DNA from: Pseudomonadota bacterium
Lineage (GTDB): Bacteria > Pseudomonadota > Alphaproteobacteria > Azospirillales > Azospirillaceae
Direction of reading: 5' to 3'
DNA length: 8,909 nucleotides
NCBI GenBank assembly: GCA_023411035.1
Contig: JAEYPE010000003.1
Span: 1-8,909 of the forward strand
Under the pieces are notes generated by a model. That model was given only the letters and a program-made list of their open reading frames with translations, made no database searches and had not been told where the DNA came from. The translations under genes were made by a program, and so were the position numbers. Shown here one piece after another: positions 1 through 6,273 of the stretch (position 1 is the first letter of the stretch; each line of letters begins with the position of its first letter).

Positions 1-3000
1 CCGGCGCGCTGTTGGCGACCGCGGTGTAGGCCGAGCTCGCCGTCGGCGTGCCGCCCTTGCCGTCGTTGGCCGTCACCTCGACGCGCAGGTACTTGTGCGC
101 GTCGGAGGTGGTCAGCGTGTAGCTGGAGCTGGTCGCTCCGCTGATCGAGGCGCCGTTGGTGCCGGCGGTGTCGTCCGCCCGGTACCACTGGTAGCTGTAG
201 CTCCGCCCGTCGCCGTCGGCGTCGCTCCAGCTGCCGTTGGTCGCGGTCAGCGCGTTGCCCACCGCCGCCGTCCCCGTCACCGAGGGCACCGCGCTGTTCA
301 CCGGCGCGCTGTTGGCGATCGCCGTGTAGGCCGAGCTCGCCGTCTGGGTGCCGCCCTGGCCGTCGTTGGCCGTCACCACCACGCGCAGGTACTTGTGGGC
401 GTCCGCGGCGGTCAGCGTGTGGCTGGCGCTCGTCGCCCCGCTGATCGAGGCGGCGTTGGTGCCGGCGGTGTCGTCGGCCCGGAACCACTGGTAGCTGTAG
501 GTGAGCGTATCGTTGTCGGCGTCGCTCCAGCTGCCGTTGGTCGTGGTCAGCGCGTTGCCCACCGCCGCCGTGCCCGAGATCGTCGGCACCGCGCTGCTCA
601 CCGGTGGGTTGTTGGCGGCGGCGGTCGTCGAGACGTCCACCTTGACCGGCGACGCCATAAGGTTGCCGGCGCTGTCCTTGGCCACGACGTAGAGGTCGTA
701 GGCGGTGCCGGCGGTCAGCCCGGTGAGCAAGCCGCTGGCGGAGTAGGGCGAGGTGCCGGCGATCAGGCTGCCCGACTTCAGCGCCGTCCCGCTGCCCGCA
801 GCGGTGCCCGCCGCGACCTCCGCGGCGGTCGGCGCGAACGCGCCGTCGGCGACCAGCACGTAGTAGATCGTCCCCGCCTCGTCGAGGCTGGTCGTCACGT
901 AGAAGCTGGTGGTGGTGATGTTCGACGTCATCGGGGCAACGTCGAAGGTCGGCGCCGTGCAATCCACCGTGTGGGCGCCGCCCGAGGTGAAGCCCCCCGA
1001 AATGTCGTTGGACGCCGCGTCCCGGATGCCGGTGCCCATGCCGTTCAGATCCAGCCGCAGCGTGCCGGCGCCGGTAATGCTGCTCACCGTCACCGTGTAG
1101 GTGGTGCCCGACCCGGTGATGTTCGTAATCGTGCCGGTCGCCGTGCCGGTCTTGGTCAGCGTGAAGTCGGTGGCGTCCACCCCCGTCACGCTCTCGCTGA
1201 AGGTCACCGTGTAGTCGATGGACGTGGCGGTGGCCGCCGGGCTGCCCGACACCGCGATACTGCTCACCGTCGGCGGCGTCGTGTCGGCGGCGGCGGTCGT
1301 CGTCACATCGATCTTAACCGGCGACGCCATCAGGTTACCGGTGCTGTCCTTGCCCACGACGTAGAGGTCGAAGGCGGTGCCGGCGCTCAGCCCGCTGATC
1401 GCGCCGCTGCCGGTGAAGGGCGACGACGAAGCGCTCAGGCTGCCCGACGTCAGCGCCGCGCCGCCGCCCGCGGCGGTGCCCGCCGCGACCTCCGCGGCGG
1501 TCGGCGCGGTGGCCCCGTCGGCGACCAGCACGTAGTAGATCGTCCCCGCCTCGTCGAGGCTGGCCGACACGGCGAAGCCGGTCGTGGTAACGCTGGACGC
1601 CGCCGCCGCGACGTCGAAGGTCGGCGCCACATTGTCGGTGACGGTGATGCTCGCGGTATCGGTGGCCGTGGAAAACGCAGTGCTGCCACCATTGGTGGAT
1701 GTGTCCACCTTGCTGCCTGCAGTGCCGCTGGTCTGGTCCCAGGCGCGGAAGGTGATGGCGTTGCTGACCGTACCCGCATAGCCGCTGTTGACCATGAAGA
1801 ACAGGCGGGTATTGGCGTCTGCCTTCAAGAGCAGCGCGCTGGTGTTCGTGACGGTGCCGACCGCGGTCCAGTTGGTGCCGCCATCGGTGGTGTAATACCA
1901 ACTGCCGTTGGACGAATCGACGGCGGTCAGGGCGATGCCGGTGGAGGCGCTGCTGTCGGCATCGGTCACGTTGCTCAATGTGCCGCCGCTGTCGATCAAC
2001 GATGACACCAGCGTGCCGACGGCACCGTTGGGCGTGTTCACCGCGACGGACTGATTCTCGCCGCTTAGGACTGGGGTCTTGGTGTTATCGAGGACGGGAG
2101 CGGTGTTGGTTGACCCTGTAACAGCCGCAGCAAGAAGAATATCGTCAATCTCCATTCTTCTTGTGGCGATACTGTAGGAAATCGTAAAGCTTGTAATGTT
2201 CTGAAAGTCAGAATTGGAAGAAAAATTTATGCTGTGCGCTGTTAATTCCGCATACGTACCAGAAAATGTTGCAGTTCCGCCGCCAGATTTTGCCGCCGTA
2301 AATGTAACGGTTGCTGAAGTATCTTCAGTTGTAATAATACTAAACCCAAACTGGAAAGACGACAGTTTGAAAGCACTTCCATCGTTACTCGAGAACGTTA
2401 CGCTTGTGAAATCTCCATTCCCTCCAATAAAGAGGGAGGGATCGCCGGAGGAACTGAGGCCGGCCCCTGCCCCGTTGCTTATGGTGTACGAAATGCCAAC
2501 ATTCGCAGCGGCATTAACGACTGATACATTCAGCCCACTCCTCGTGGTTTGGCCAGCGCCATCCGCATAAATATCGGTTGCGCTTACGTTAATCGCGGTA
2601 GAACTCACAGCTAGCGTTGTGGTTGCTGTGCCAAACGTAATGGTGGAGCCTTTCAATGGCGACGTCAGCAATGTGGAAAAGGACGCCGTCGCACCCTCTG
2701 TGAAAGGAGCCGAAACCTCGATGCGGTCGGTTGCCCGTTCGAGCGCCCAGTCCCCGCCATGCTGTATCGAACCGGTGCTGTTGGTCGATGCGGCCACATC
2801 CGCATGTGTCGCCTCCGCCATGGCGGAGAGAAAGGCTTCTCCCGCGCCGCCCGCGACTTGGCATCCATAAAGAAGAAGATCGCCATCCTGGGTCAGCGCC
2901 GCTCCCAGGGTTGCCAGATCGGCCCCCCTCTCCCGCACCGACTGGCTGTCCAGCGTCAGCGTTCCGAGATTCACATAGCCTTCGTTGCCGTGGGACACGA

Positions 3001-3475
3001 CATGGATGGCATCATATCCACTGTGCGTTTCCGCCCAACGCACCATCTGCGACAGACCGTCCTGTGAAGCGTCGAGCAGCACGACCTCCACCCCGGTCTT
3101 TGCACCCTCCGCCAGGGACTGCCAGCCGGCAACGTTCTGGTCGATGAACACCACTTCCTTCCGCCCGCCGTTCGCCAACGGATCGGCCTGACGAAGAACC
3201 TGCGGAACCGGCACCGTATCGGCCACTGGAGCGGAGACGGCTGGCGCCACCACATCCGCAACGGCTGACTTTGCCGCATCGTGGTCGGTTGCCGCCGTGT
3301 CGGCGTGCACATCCGGTTGGACCATGGCTGCGGGATCGGCCGCCGTCGCCACGCCCGCCGCGTCGAACATGAAGCGTGGCTCCAACGCCATGGCGAACAT
3401 GGATGACGACGGTTTGCGCGTCTTGCCGGAATCGCCGTTTCCGCCAACGCCCTTCGCAGCCCGCATGCGCGCCAT
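1..3475 (-). CDS. Giant DUF4347 / Ig-FN3 repeat surface protein (adhesin-like), 3'-truncated by window edge
   Basis: An uninterrupted minus-strand frame runs from ATG at 3475 to the window edge, giving 1158 codons without a stop. The start is supported by a strong Shine-Dalgarno GGGGGAG 7 nt upstream. Residues 31-38 read LEPRFMFD, the LEPR-type motif found near the N-terminus of many giant repeat proteins, and there is no classical Sec signal peptide. Residues about 107-245 match DUF4347, with VVSHGNEG (His162) and LLYGCQVA (Cys205). Next come a beta-rich Ser/Thr/Asn module (about 270-455), a domain with the VTDADSSAS...WYYTTDGGTNW pattern (about 460-610), two FN3-like repeats flanking a bacterial Ig-like domain, then 100-residue repeats beginning SAVP and containing YSYQW. 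Such proteins are typically exported by type I secretion through a C-terminal signal, which would lie beyond the window. The role is inferred as a cell-surface or secreted adhesin. The domain order is well supported; the function is not proven. Confidence 0.9.
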   Translation of the reverse strand, partial: MARMRAAKGVGGNGDSGKTRKPSSSMFAMALEPRFMFDAAGVATAADPAAMVQPDVHADTAATDHDAAKSAVADVVAPAVSAPVADTVPVPQVLRQADPLANGGRKEVVFIDQNVAGWQSLAEGAKTGVEVVLLDASQDGLSQMVRWAETHSGYDAIHVVSHGNEGYVNLGTLTLDSQSVRERGADLATLGAALTQDGDLLLYGCQVAGGAGEAFLSAMAEATHADVAASTNSTGSIQHGGDWALERATDRIEVSAPFTEGATASFSTLLTSPLKGSTITFGTATTTLAVSSTAINVSATDIYADGAGQTTRSGLNVSVVNAAANVGISYTISNGAGAGLSSSGDPSLFIGGNGDFTSVTFSSNDGSAFKLSSFQFGFSIITTEDTSATVTFTAAKSGGGTATFSGTYAELTAHSINFSSNSDFQNITSFTISYSIATRRMEIDDILLAAAVTGSTNTAPVLDNTKTPVLSGENQSVAVNTPNGAVGTLVSSLIDSGGTLSNVTDADSSASTGIALTAVDSSNGSWYYTTDGGTNWTAVGTVTNTSALLLKADANTRLFFMVNSGYAGTVSNAITFRAWDQTSGTAGSKVDTSTNGGSTAFSTATDTASITVTDNVAPTFDVAAAASSVTTTGFAVSASLDEAGTIYYVLVADGATAPTAAEVAAGTAAGGGAALTSGSLSASSSPFTGSGAISGLSAGTAFDLYVVGKDSTGNLMASPVKIDVTTTAAADTTPPTVSSIAVSGSPAATATSIDYTVTFSESVTGVDATDFTLTKTGTATGTITNITGSGTTYTVTVSSITGAGTLRLDLNGMGTGIRDAASNDISGGFTSGGAHTVDCTAPTFDVAPMTSNITTTSFYVTTSLDEAGTIYYVLVADGAFAPTAAEVAAGTAAGSGTALKSGSLIAGTSPYSASGLLTGLTAGTAYDLYVVAKDSAGNLMASPVKVDVSTTAAANNPPVSSAVPTISGTAAVGNALTTTNGSWSDADNDTLTYSYQWFRADDTAGTNAASISGATSASHTLTAADAHKYLRVVVTANDGQGGTQTASSAYTAIANSAPVNSAVPSVTGTAAVGNALTATNGSWSDADGDGRSYSYQWYRADDTAGTNGASISGATSSSYTLTTSDAHKYLRVEVTANDGKGGTPTASSAYTAVANSAP
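12..611 (-). repeat. Two tandem 300-bp coding repeats (100-aa Ig-like modules)
   Basis: Within the giant protein gene the sequence repeats with an exact 300-bp period. The stretch beginning ccggcgcgctgttggcg at position 1 recurs at 301 and, more diverged, at 601. The encoded modules share SAVP, GTAAVGNALT, NGSWSDAD, YSYQW, RADDTAGTN, SGATS, DAHKYLRV and ANDG. A third copy begins at the left edge, so the array continues outside the window. These are probably beta-sandwich stalk modules. Confidence 0.9.
614..955 (-). repeat. FN3-like coding repeat, second copy in reading order
   Basis: This 342-bp, 114-aa module begins APTFDV and ends MASPVK(V)DV followed by Thr/Ala. It matches the segment 1286-1627 at an offset of 672 bp. 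Shared blocks include SLDEAGTIYYVLVADGA, APTAAEVAAGTAAG and TAxDLYVVxKDS. The core is nearly identical at the nucleotide level, which suggests recent duplication or homogenisation. Confidence 0.85.
1286..1627 (-). repeat. FN3-like coding repeat, first copy in reading order
   Basis: This is the partner of the module at 614-955. The intervening segment (956-1285) encodes a different bacterial Ig-like domain with a VSSIAVSG...FSESVTGVDATDFTL pattern. The 672-bp offset therefore corresponds to a two-domain super-repeat of which only the FN3-like half is duplicated in view. Confidence 0.85.
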
Positions 3476-3482
3476 GGTACTT

Positions 3483-3489
3483 CTCCCCC
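3483..3489 (-). promoter_or_regulatory. Ribosome binding site of the giant protein gene
   Basis: The minus strand reads GGGGGAG followed by 7 nt and then ATG at 3475. This fixes the start in preference to the later in-frame ATG codons. Confidence 0.75.
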
Positions 3490-3533
3490 GACAATCACCT
3501 CACCGCCCGACCCTACGCCGGAAGCGGTTACCC

Positions 3534-3567
3534 ATAAGTGTGATACGTTCGGAACAGTACCACTTAT
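3534..3567. promoter_or_regulatory. 34-bp imperfect dyad (candidate operator)
   Basis: Outer arms ATAAGTG (3534-3540) and CACTTAT (3561-3567) are perfect 7-bp inverted repeats. They surround an inner inverted repeat GTTC-G-GAAC (3547-3555), and TAC/GTA lie between the two layers. The site is 59 bp upstream of the giant protein's ATG, a normal position for a regulator site or a 5'-leader hairpin. No known regulator motif is recognised. Confidence 0.45.
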
Positions 3568-3853
3568 TCACTCAGCGGCACAATGTTCATAAACCTTGCA
3601 GTTGCGCAATCGTCTTGCACTTTTTGCCTGATTCGCGTCCTTATACGACTGCATCATGCTAAAATTTGTAACACTTAGTCAAAAATCTCCTTTTTGGTTA
3701 CAAATCCGTCACGCTGACATACTAGATCCATTCGATAAGCTTGCTACGATGCATACAGTAGCATGCGATACATACTCTGATATGCTTCGGTGGTGGTATT
3801 TTACTGTGAAGAAAAATGATTTGATTCAGATATTGCGGACGGACTAGCTCTTT

Positions 3854-3879
3854 TGGAGAATATACCGATATGTTTTCCA
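3854..3879. promoter_or_regulatory. Inverted-repeat element upstream of tail-collar gene 1
   Basis: Left arm TGGAGAATAT (3854-3863), a 6-nt spacer ACCGAT, and right arm ATGTTTTCCA (3870-3879). The arms are complementary at 8 of 10 positions, and the two exceptions would be G-U pairs in RNA. The same element, with an unrelated spacer, lies at 5004-5029 before tail-collar gene 2. In both cases exactly 88 nt separate the element from the ATG. It is likely a regulator-binding site or a leader RNA hairpin. Confidence 0.6.
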
Positions 3880-3967
3880 CCTGACCTGCGCGGGAGCCTC
3901 CGCTCCAACCGGTGGGCGCTCGTCGCCGCTCGCGTCAATTGGCATCAATCGGTTTGGAGATTTCTCC

Positions 3968-4636
3968 ATGGACGCCTACATCGGCCAGATTTTCCCATTC
4001 GCCGGCGCCTTCGCACCGCAGGGCACCAGCCAGTGCCAGGGCCAGCAAATGGCCATACAGCAGAATCAGGCGCTGTTCTCGATCCTCTATAATCTTTATG
4101 GCGGTGACGCCAGAACCACGTTCAACCTGCCGGATCTGCGTGGCCGCGTCCTCGTCGGGGCCGGCGCCAGCCCGTTTTTGAACACGACGCTGAATCCCGG
4201 AAGCTTCGGCGGTGCGGCGACCAGCACGCTCAACCTGGCCAACCTGCCGCTGCACACCCACAACGCCACCTTCACGCCGGGCAGCGGGTCCTCCACGTCC
4301 AGCATCAACGCCAACGTGACGATCCCGATCTCGACGGCGCCGGGCAATCTGCCGACGCCGACGGGCGGCACCACTTATCTCGGCGGCGTCAAGGTCAGCG
4401 ACCCGGGCAATTTTACCGATTGGCAGACCGAAGGCCCCTACACCACCACCCCCGGCAGCGGCGCGAACCTGACCGGTACCGCCACCGGCACCGTCACCGT
4501 CACCGGTGCCGGCGGCACGGTCAACGTGTCGCCGGGCGGCGGCCAGGCGGCTCCGGCTGCGTTCACGAACCTGCAGCCGTATCTGGCGGTCACCATGTAC
4601 ATCGTCACCATGGGCTTCTACCCGACCCGCGACTGA
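3968..4636 (+). CDS. Phage tail-collar domain protein (MdpB-type), copy 1
   Basis: A 222-aa protein starting at ATG 3968, with ggaga 7 nt upstream as the ribosome binding site. Residues 1-60 are a clear phage tail collar domain: MDAYIGQIFPFAGAFAPQG at the N-terminus, then GQ, QNQALFSIL, YGGD and the diagnostic PDLRGR at 55-60. A glycine/threonine/serine-rich beta region follows, with NLPLHTHNA (HxH at 96-98). The C-terminus QPYLAVTMYIV...FPTRD-type ending is typical of the COG4675 'microcystin-dependent protein' family. Phage relatives are short fibre or receptor-binding tips that trimerise. Bacterial stand-alone versions have no settled function. There is no signal peptide. The gene is alone between the divergent control region and a T-tract, and no phage capsid or sheath genes accompany it. 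The C-terminal half is about 96% identical in DNA to copy 2. Confidence 0.92.
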   Translation: MDAYIGQIFPFAGAFAPQGTSQCQGQQMAIQQNQALFSILYNLYGGDARTTFNLPDLRGRVLVGAGASPFLNTTLNPGSFGGAATSTLNLANLPLHTHNATFTPGSGSSTSSINANVTIPISTAPGNLPTPTGGTTYLGGVKVSDPGNFTDWQTEGPYTTTPGSGANLTGTATGTVTVTGAGGTVNVSPGGGQAAPAAFTNLQPYLAVTMYIVTMGFYPTRD

Positions 4637-4678
4637 CGATTGGCAGGACGGGCGACGTGTCCAAAGGCATTCCGGCGA

Positions 4679-4702
4679 CAGCCATGGGCGCTGGTTTTTT
4701 TT
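4679..4702 (+). terminator. Possible weak terminator after tail-collar gene 1
   Basis: A short stem CAGC (4679-4682) / GCTG (4690-4693), with an alternative GCC-atg-GGC pairing, precedes a run of eight T (4695-4702), 43 bp after the stop codon. The T-tract is clear but the stem is short, so intrinsic termination is plausible rather than certain. Confidence 0.4.
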
Positions 4703-4744
4703 GGCCGTTCGGCTCGTCGTCCAACCTGCCGCCGCCTCTTTCAC

Positions 4745-4908
4745 CCGTCATTCCCACGAAGGCGCATAGGCGCGGACTGACGGTGCAAAGGTTCCTTCCC
4801 GACACACGACACCTCACTATCCGTCACCCCCCGCAAATGTGTGGGGCCAGGAAACTTCGTAGATAAGCACTTGAAAGGACTGGATTCCCACCTTCGCGGG
4901 AATGACGG
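4745..4908. repeat. 164-bp MITE-like intergenic repeat with dRS3-type ends
   Basis: The left end reads CCGTCATTCCCACGAAGG (4745-4762). The right end (4891-4908) is its inverse complement with one mismatch. The right end also contains ATTCCC-N8-GGGAAT at 4884-4903, the pattern of dRS3-type repeats known from Neisseria and seen in many proteobacteria. Further dyads lie inside: CCGTCA/TGACGG at 4745-4783, and a C-run/G-run hairpin around 4827-4846. Minus-strand translation gives the FPRRWESS pattern often seen in spurious proteins from such repeats. No transposase is encoded, so it would be non-autonomous. Confidence 0.7.
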
Positions 4909-5003
4909 AAGAGAGAGGTGGCACCGCACCGAAGCACGCGATAAGAGAATAAAAGAGTGAAAAAATTTATTTCGTTTGGTCATTCCAGTCCGGCCGTCTC
5001 TTT

Positions 5004-5029
5004 TGGAGAATATTACTTTATATTTTCCA
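5004..5029. promoter_or_regulatory. Inverted-repeat element upstream of tail-collar gene 2
   Basis: Left arm TGGAGAATAT (5004-5013), spacer TACTTT, right arm ATATTTTCCA (5020-5029); 9 of 10 positions are complementary and the tenth is a possible G-U pair. The flanks ctcttt before and ccacct after are shared with the element at 3854-3879. It lies 1150 bp from that element, the same offset as between the two genes, and 88 nt before the ATG. Confidence 0.6.
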
Positions 5030-5117
5030 CCTTTCCGGACTTTCGGCCCGCGCTCCATTCCGCTGCAGCGCGTCATTGTCTGCTTCAGCCAGCCTTAATC
5101 ACATCGGAGGTTTCGTC

Positions 5118-5786
5118 ATGGATGCTTATCTCGGCCTGATCTTCCCGTTCGCCGGCACCTTCGCACCGCAGGGCACCGTCCAGTGCTGGGGCCAGGACCT
5201 GCCGCAGGGCCAGAACCAGGCGCTGTTCGCGATCATCGGCACCCTGTACGGCGGCACCAACCCGAACTTCAAGGTGCCGGACCTGCGCGGCCGCGTCATC
5301 ATGGGCTCCGGCGTCAGCCCGTATCTGAACAACCAGAACGTGGCCGTCGCCTCCAGCGGCGGTACGGCGAGCAGCACGCTCAACCTGGCCAACCTGCCGC
5401 TGCACACCCACAACGCGACCTTCACGCCGGGCGGCGGGTCCTCCACGTCCAGCATCAACGCCACCGTGACGATCCCGATCTCGACGGCGCAGGGCAATCT
5501 GCCGACGCCGACGGGCGGCACCACCTATCTCGGCGGCGTCAAGGTCAGCGACCCGGGCAATTTTACCGATTGGCAGACCGAAGGCCCCTACACCACCACC
5601 CCCGGCAGCGGCGCGAACCTGACCGGCACCGCCACCGGCACCGTCACCGTCACCGGTGCCGGCGGTACGGTCAACGTGTCGCCGGGCGGCGGTCAGGCGG
5701 CTCCGGCTCCGTTCTCCAACGTGCAGCCGTATCTGGCGGTCACCATGTACATCGTCACCATGGGTCTTTTCCCGACCCGCGACTGA
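5118..5786 (+). CDS. Phage tail-collar domain protein (MdpB-type), copy 2
   Basis: A 222-aa paralogue of the gene at 3968-4636. An in-frame ATG at 5076 exists, but the start at 5118 is preferred: it has cggagg 7 nt upstream, and the protein then begins MDAYLGLIFPFAGTFAPQG, collinear with copy 1. The collar domain covers residues 1 to about 60, with QNQALFAII, LYGG and VPDLRGR. The HxH motif LPLHTH lies in the same position as in copy 1. The N-terminal collar half is only moderately similar to copy 1 (about 60% by eye), while the rest is nearly identical. The length is the same because two one-residue indels compensate. It probably forms the first gene of a short operon with DUF6916, 86 bp downstream. 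Function is as for copy 1: a fibre-tip-like beta protein with unknown cellular role. Confidence 0.92.
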   Translation: MDAYLGLIFPFAGTFAPQGTVQCWGQDLPQGQNQALFAIIGTLYGGTNPNFKVPDLRGRVIMGSGVSPYLNNQNVAVASSGGTASSTLNLANLPLHTHNATFTPGGGSSTSSINATVTIPISTAQGNLPTPTGGTTYLGGVKVSDPGNFTDWQTEGPYTTTPGSGANLTGTATGTVTVTGAGGTVNVSPGGGQAAPAPFSNVQPYLAVTMYIVTMGLFPTRD

Positions 5787-5799
5787 CGATAGGCTGGCG

Positions 5800-5827
5800 C
5801 CCCGGTCCCGCATCCTGCGGGCCGGGG
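5800..5827 (+). other. Strong GC-rich hairpin between tail-collar gene 2 and DUF6916 gene
   Basis: A 12-bp stem with one bulged T pairs CCCCGG-T-CCCGCA with TGCGGG-CCGGGG across a TCC loop, 13 nt after the stop codon. No T-tract follows. It may be a partial terminator, a processing site or an mRNA-stabilising structure that sets the ratio of the two products. Confidence 0.55.
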
Positions 5828-5872
5828 TGTCCCCGATCCGCGAAACGCCGCCCTGCCACCGGAATCCCCGTC

Positions 5873-6193
5873 ATGACCGCCGATTTCAGCACGCTGTCCG
5901 CCAAGCAGTTCACCCCCCATGTCGGCCAGACCTTCCGATTCCTGGCGCCGGAGGACCTGTCCACGATCGTCGAGGTCGAACTGACCGTGGTCACCGAGCG
6001 GCCGGAATACACCCCCCGCTGGGCGAAGCGGACATCCTTCGCCCTGAAGTTCGAAACCCTGGGAACCAGCGAGCTGTGGAACGGAAATTACCTGATCGAC
6101 CACCCGACCACGGGGACGATCGGGCCGTTCTACATCGTCCGGACGGTTCCGCGCGACCCGGCGCGGGGCTGCTTCGAACTCGTCCTGAACTGA
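5873..6193 (+). CDS. DUF6916 domain protein
   Basis: A 106-aa protein starting at ATG 5873; the ribosome binding site is weak (ggaat about 7 nt upstream). The sequence has the pattern I associate with DUF6916: FTPHVGQTFRF near the N-terminus, alternating strands (VEVELTVV), then FALKFETLG, LWNGNYLIDHPTTGTIGPFYIV and the C-terminal CFELVLN. The order resembles a small beta-barrel or sandwich ending in an FN-type C-terminus. The family has no known biochemical role and is commonly found next to MdpB-type tail-collar genes, as here. No signal peptide or membrane segment is visible. It is likely cotranscribed with tail-collar gene 2 and followed by a hairpin terminator. A chaperone or structural partner of the collar proteins is a guess from context only. 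Confidence 0.82.
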   Translation: MTADFSTLSAKQFTPHVGQTFRFLAPEDLSTIVEVELTVVTERPEYTPRWAKRTSFALKFETLGTSELWNGNYLIDHPTTGTIGPFYIVRTVPRDPARGCFELVLN

Positions 6194-6223
6194 CGGGCTC
6201 CGCCCGACCGCGCCGTTTCGGAC

Positions 6224-6254
6224 CGCCGTTCCCAACTTCACGGGAGCGGCGTTT
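6224..6254 (+). terminator. Hairpin terminator after DUF6916 gene
   Basis: CGCCGTTCCC (6224-6233) pairs with GGGAGCGGCG (6242-6251) across an 8-nt loop, with a single G-U pair, and is followed by TTT. It lies 30 bp after the DUF6916 stop and 20 bp before the end of the convergent GNAT gene, the expected place for a terminator. The short T-run lowers certainty. Confidence 0.6.
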
Positions 6255-6273
6255 CCGATTCCGGGGCGGGCGC

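Larger units (their letters stand above)
3476..3967. promoter_or_regulatory. AT-rich divergent control region
   Basis: These 492 bp separate the minus-strand giant protein gene from the plus-strand tail-collar gene, so both promoters should lie here. From about 3560 to 3865 the sequence is markedly richer in A+T than anything else in the window. It contains a long dyad at 3534-3567 and an inverted repeat at 3854-3879. I could not assign convincing -35/-10 hexamers with correct spacing. A 63-codon open frame at 3656-3847 lacks a Shine-Dalgarno and looks non-genic. The AT-richness could reflect a bent or silencer-bound promoter, or imported DNA. Confidence 0.6.

Noticed and set aside
12..611. 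CRISPR-like array
   Set aside because: The 300-bp periodic repeats are in-frame protein modules, not short repeats with unique spacers.
95..2005. Long plus-strand open frame of 636 codons
   Set aside because: It is Arg/Gly/Ala-rich low-complexity translation opposite the giant protein gene. The minus-strand frame has clear Ig/FN3 repeats, a start site and consistent codon use.
3656..3847. 63-codon plus-strand frame in the AT-rich intergenic region
   Set aside because: It has no Shine-Dalgarno, no recognisable domain and a composition like the surrounding non-coding DNA. A small unknown protein cannot be fully excluded.
3935..4744. Long minus-strand frame opposite tail-collar gene 1 (and a similar one opposite gene 2)
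   Set aside because: Arg/Gly/Ala-rich shadow of a GC-rich gene; the plus strand encodes an unmistakable collar domain.
4741..5076. Minus-strand frame with FPRRWESS
   Set aside because: It is a translation of the dispersed dRS3-like repeat, a well-known source of spurious gene calls.
5183..6193. Plus-strand 336-codon frame ending in the DUF6916 sequence
   Set aside because: Its first part is an out-of-frame reading of tail-collar gene 2. The real protein starts at ATG 5873.
3968..6193. Prophage remnant interpretation
   Set aside because: Only collar-type proteins are present; no other phage gene or attachment site is visible, and MdpB-type genes are common outside prophages. More flanking sequence could change this.
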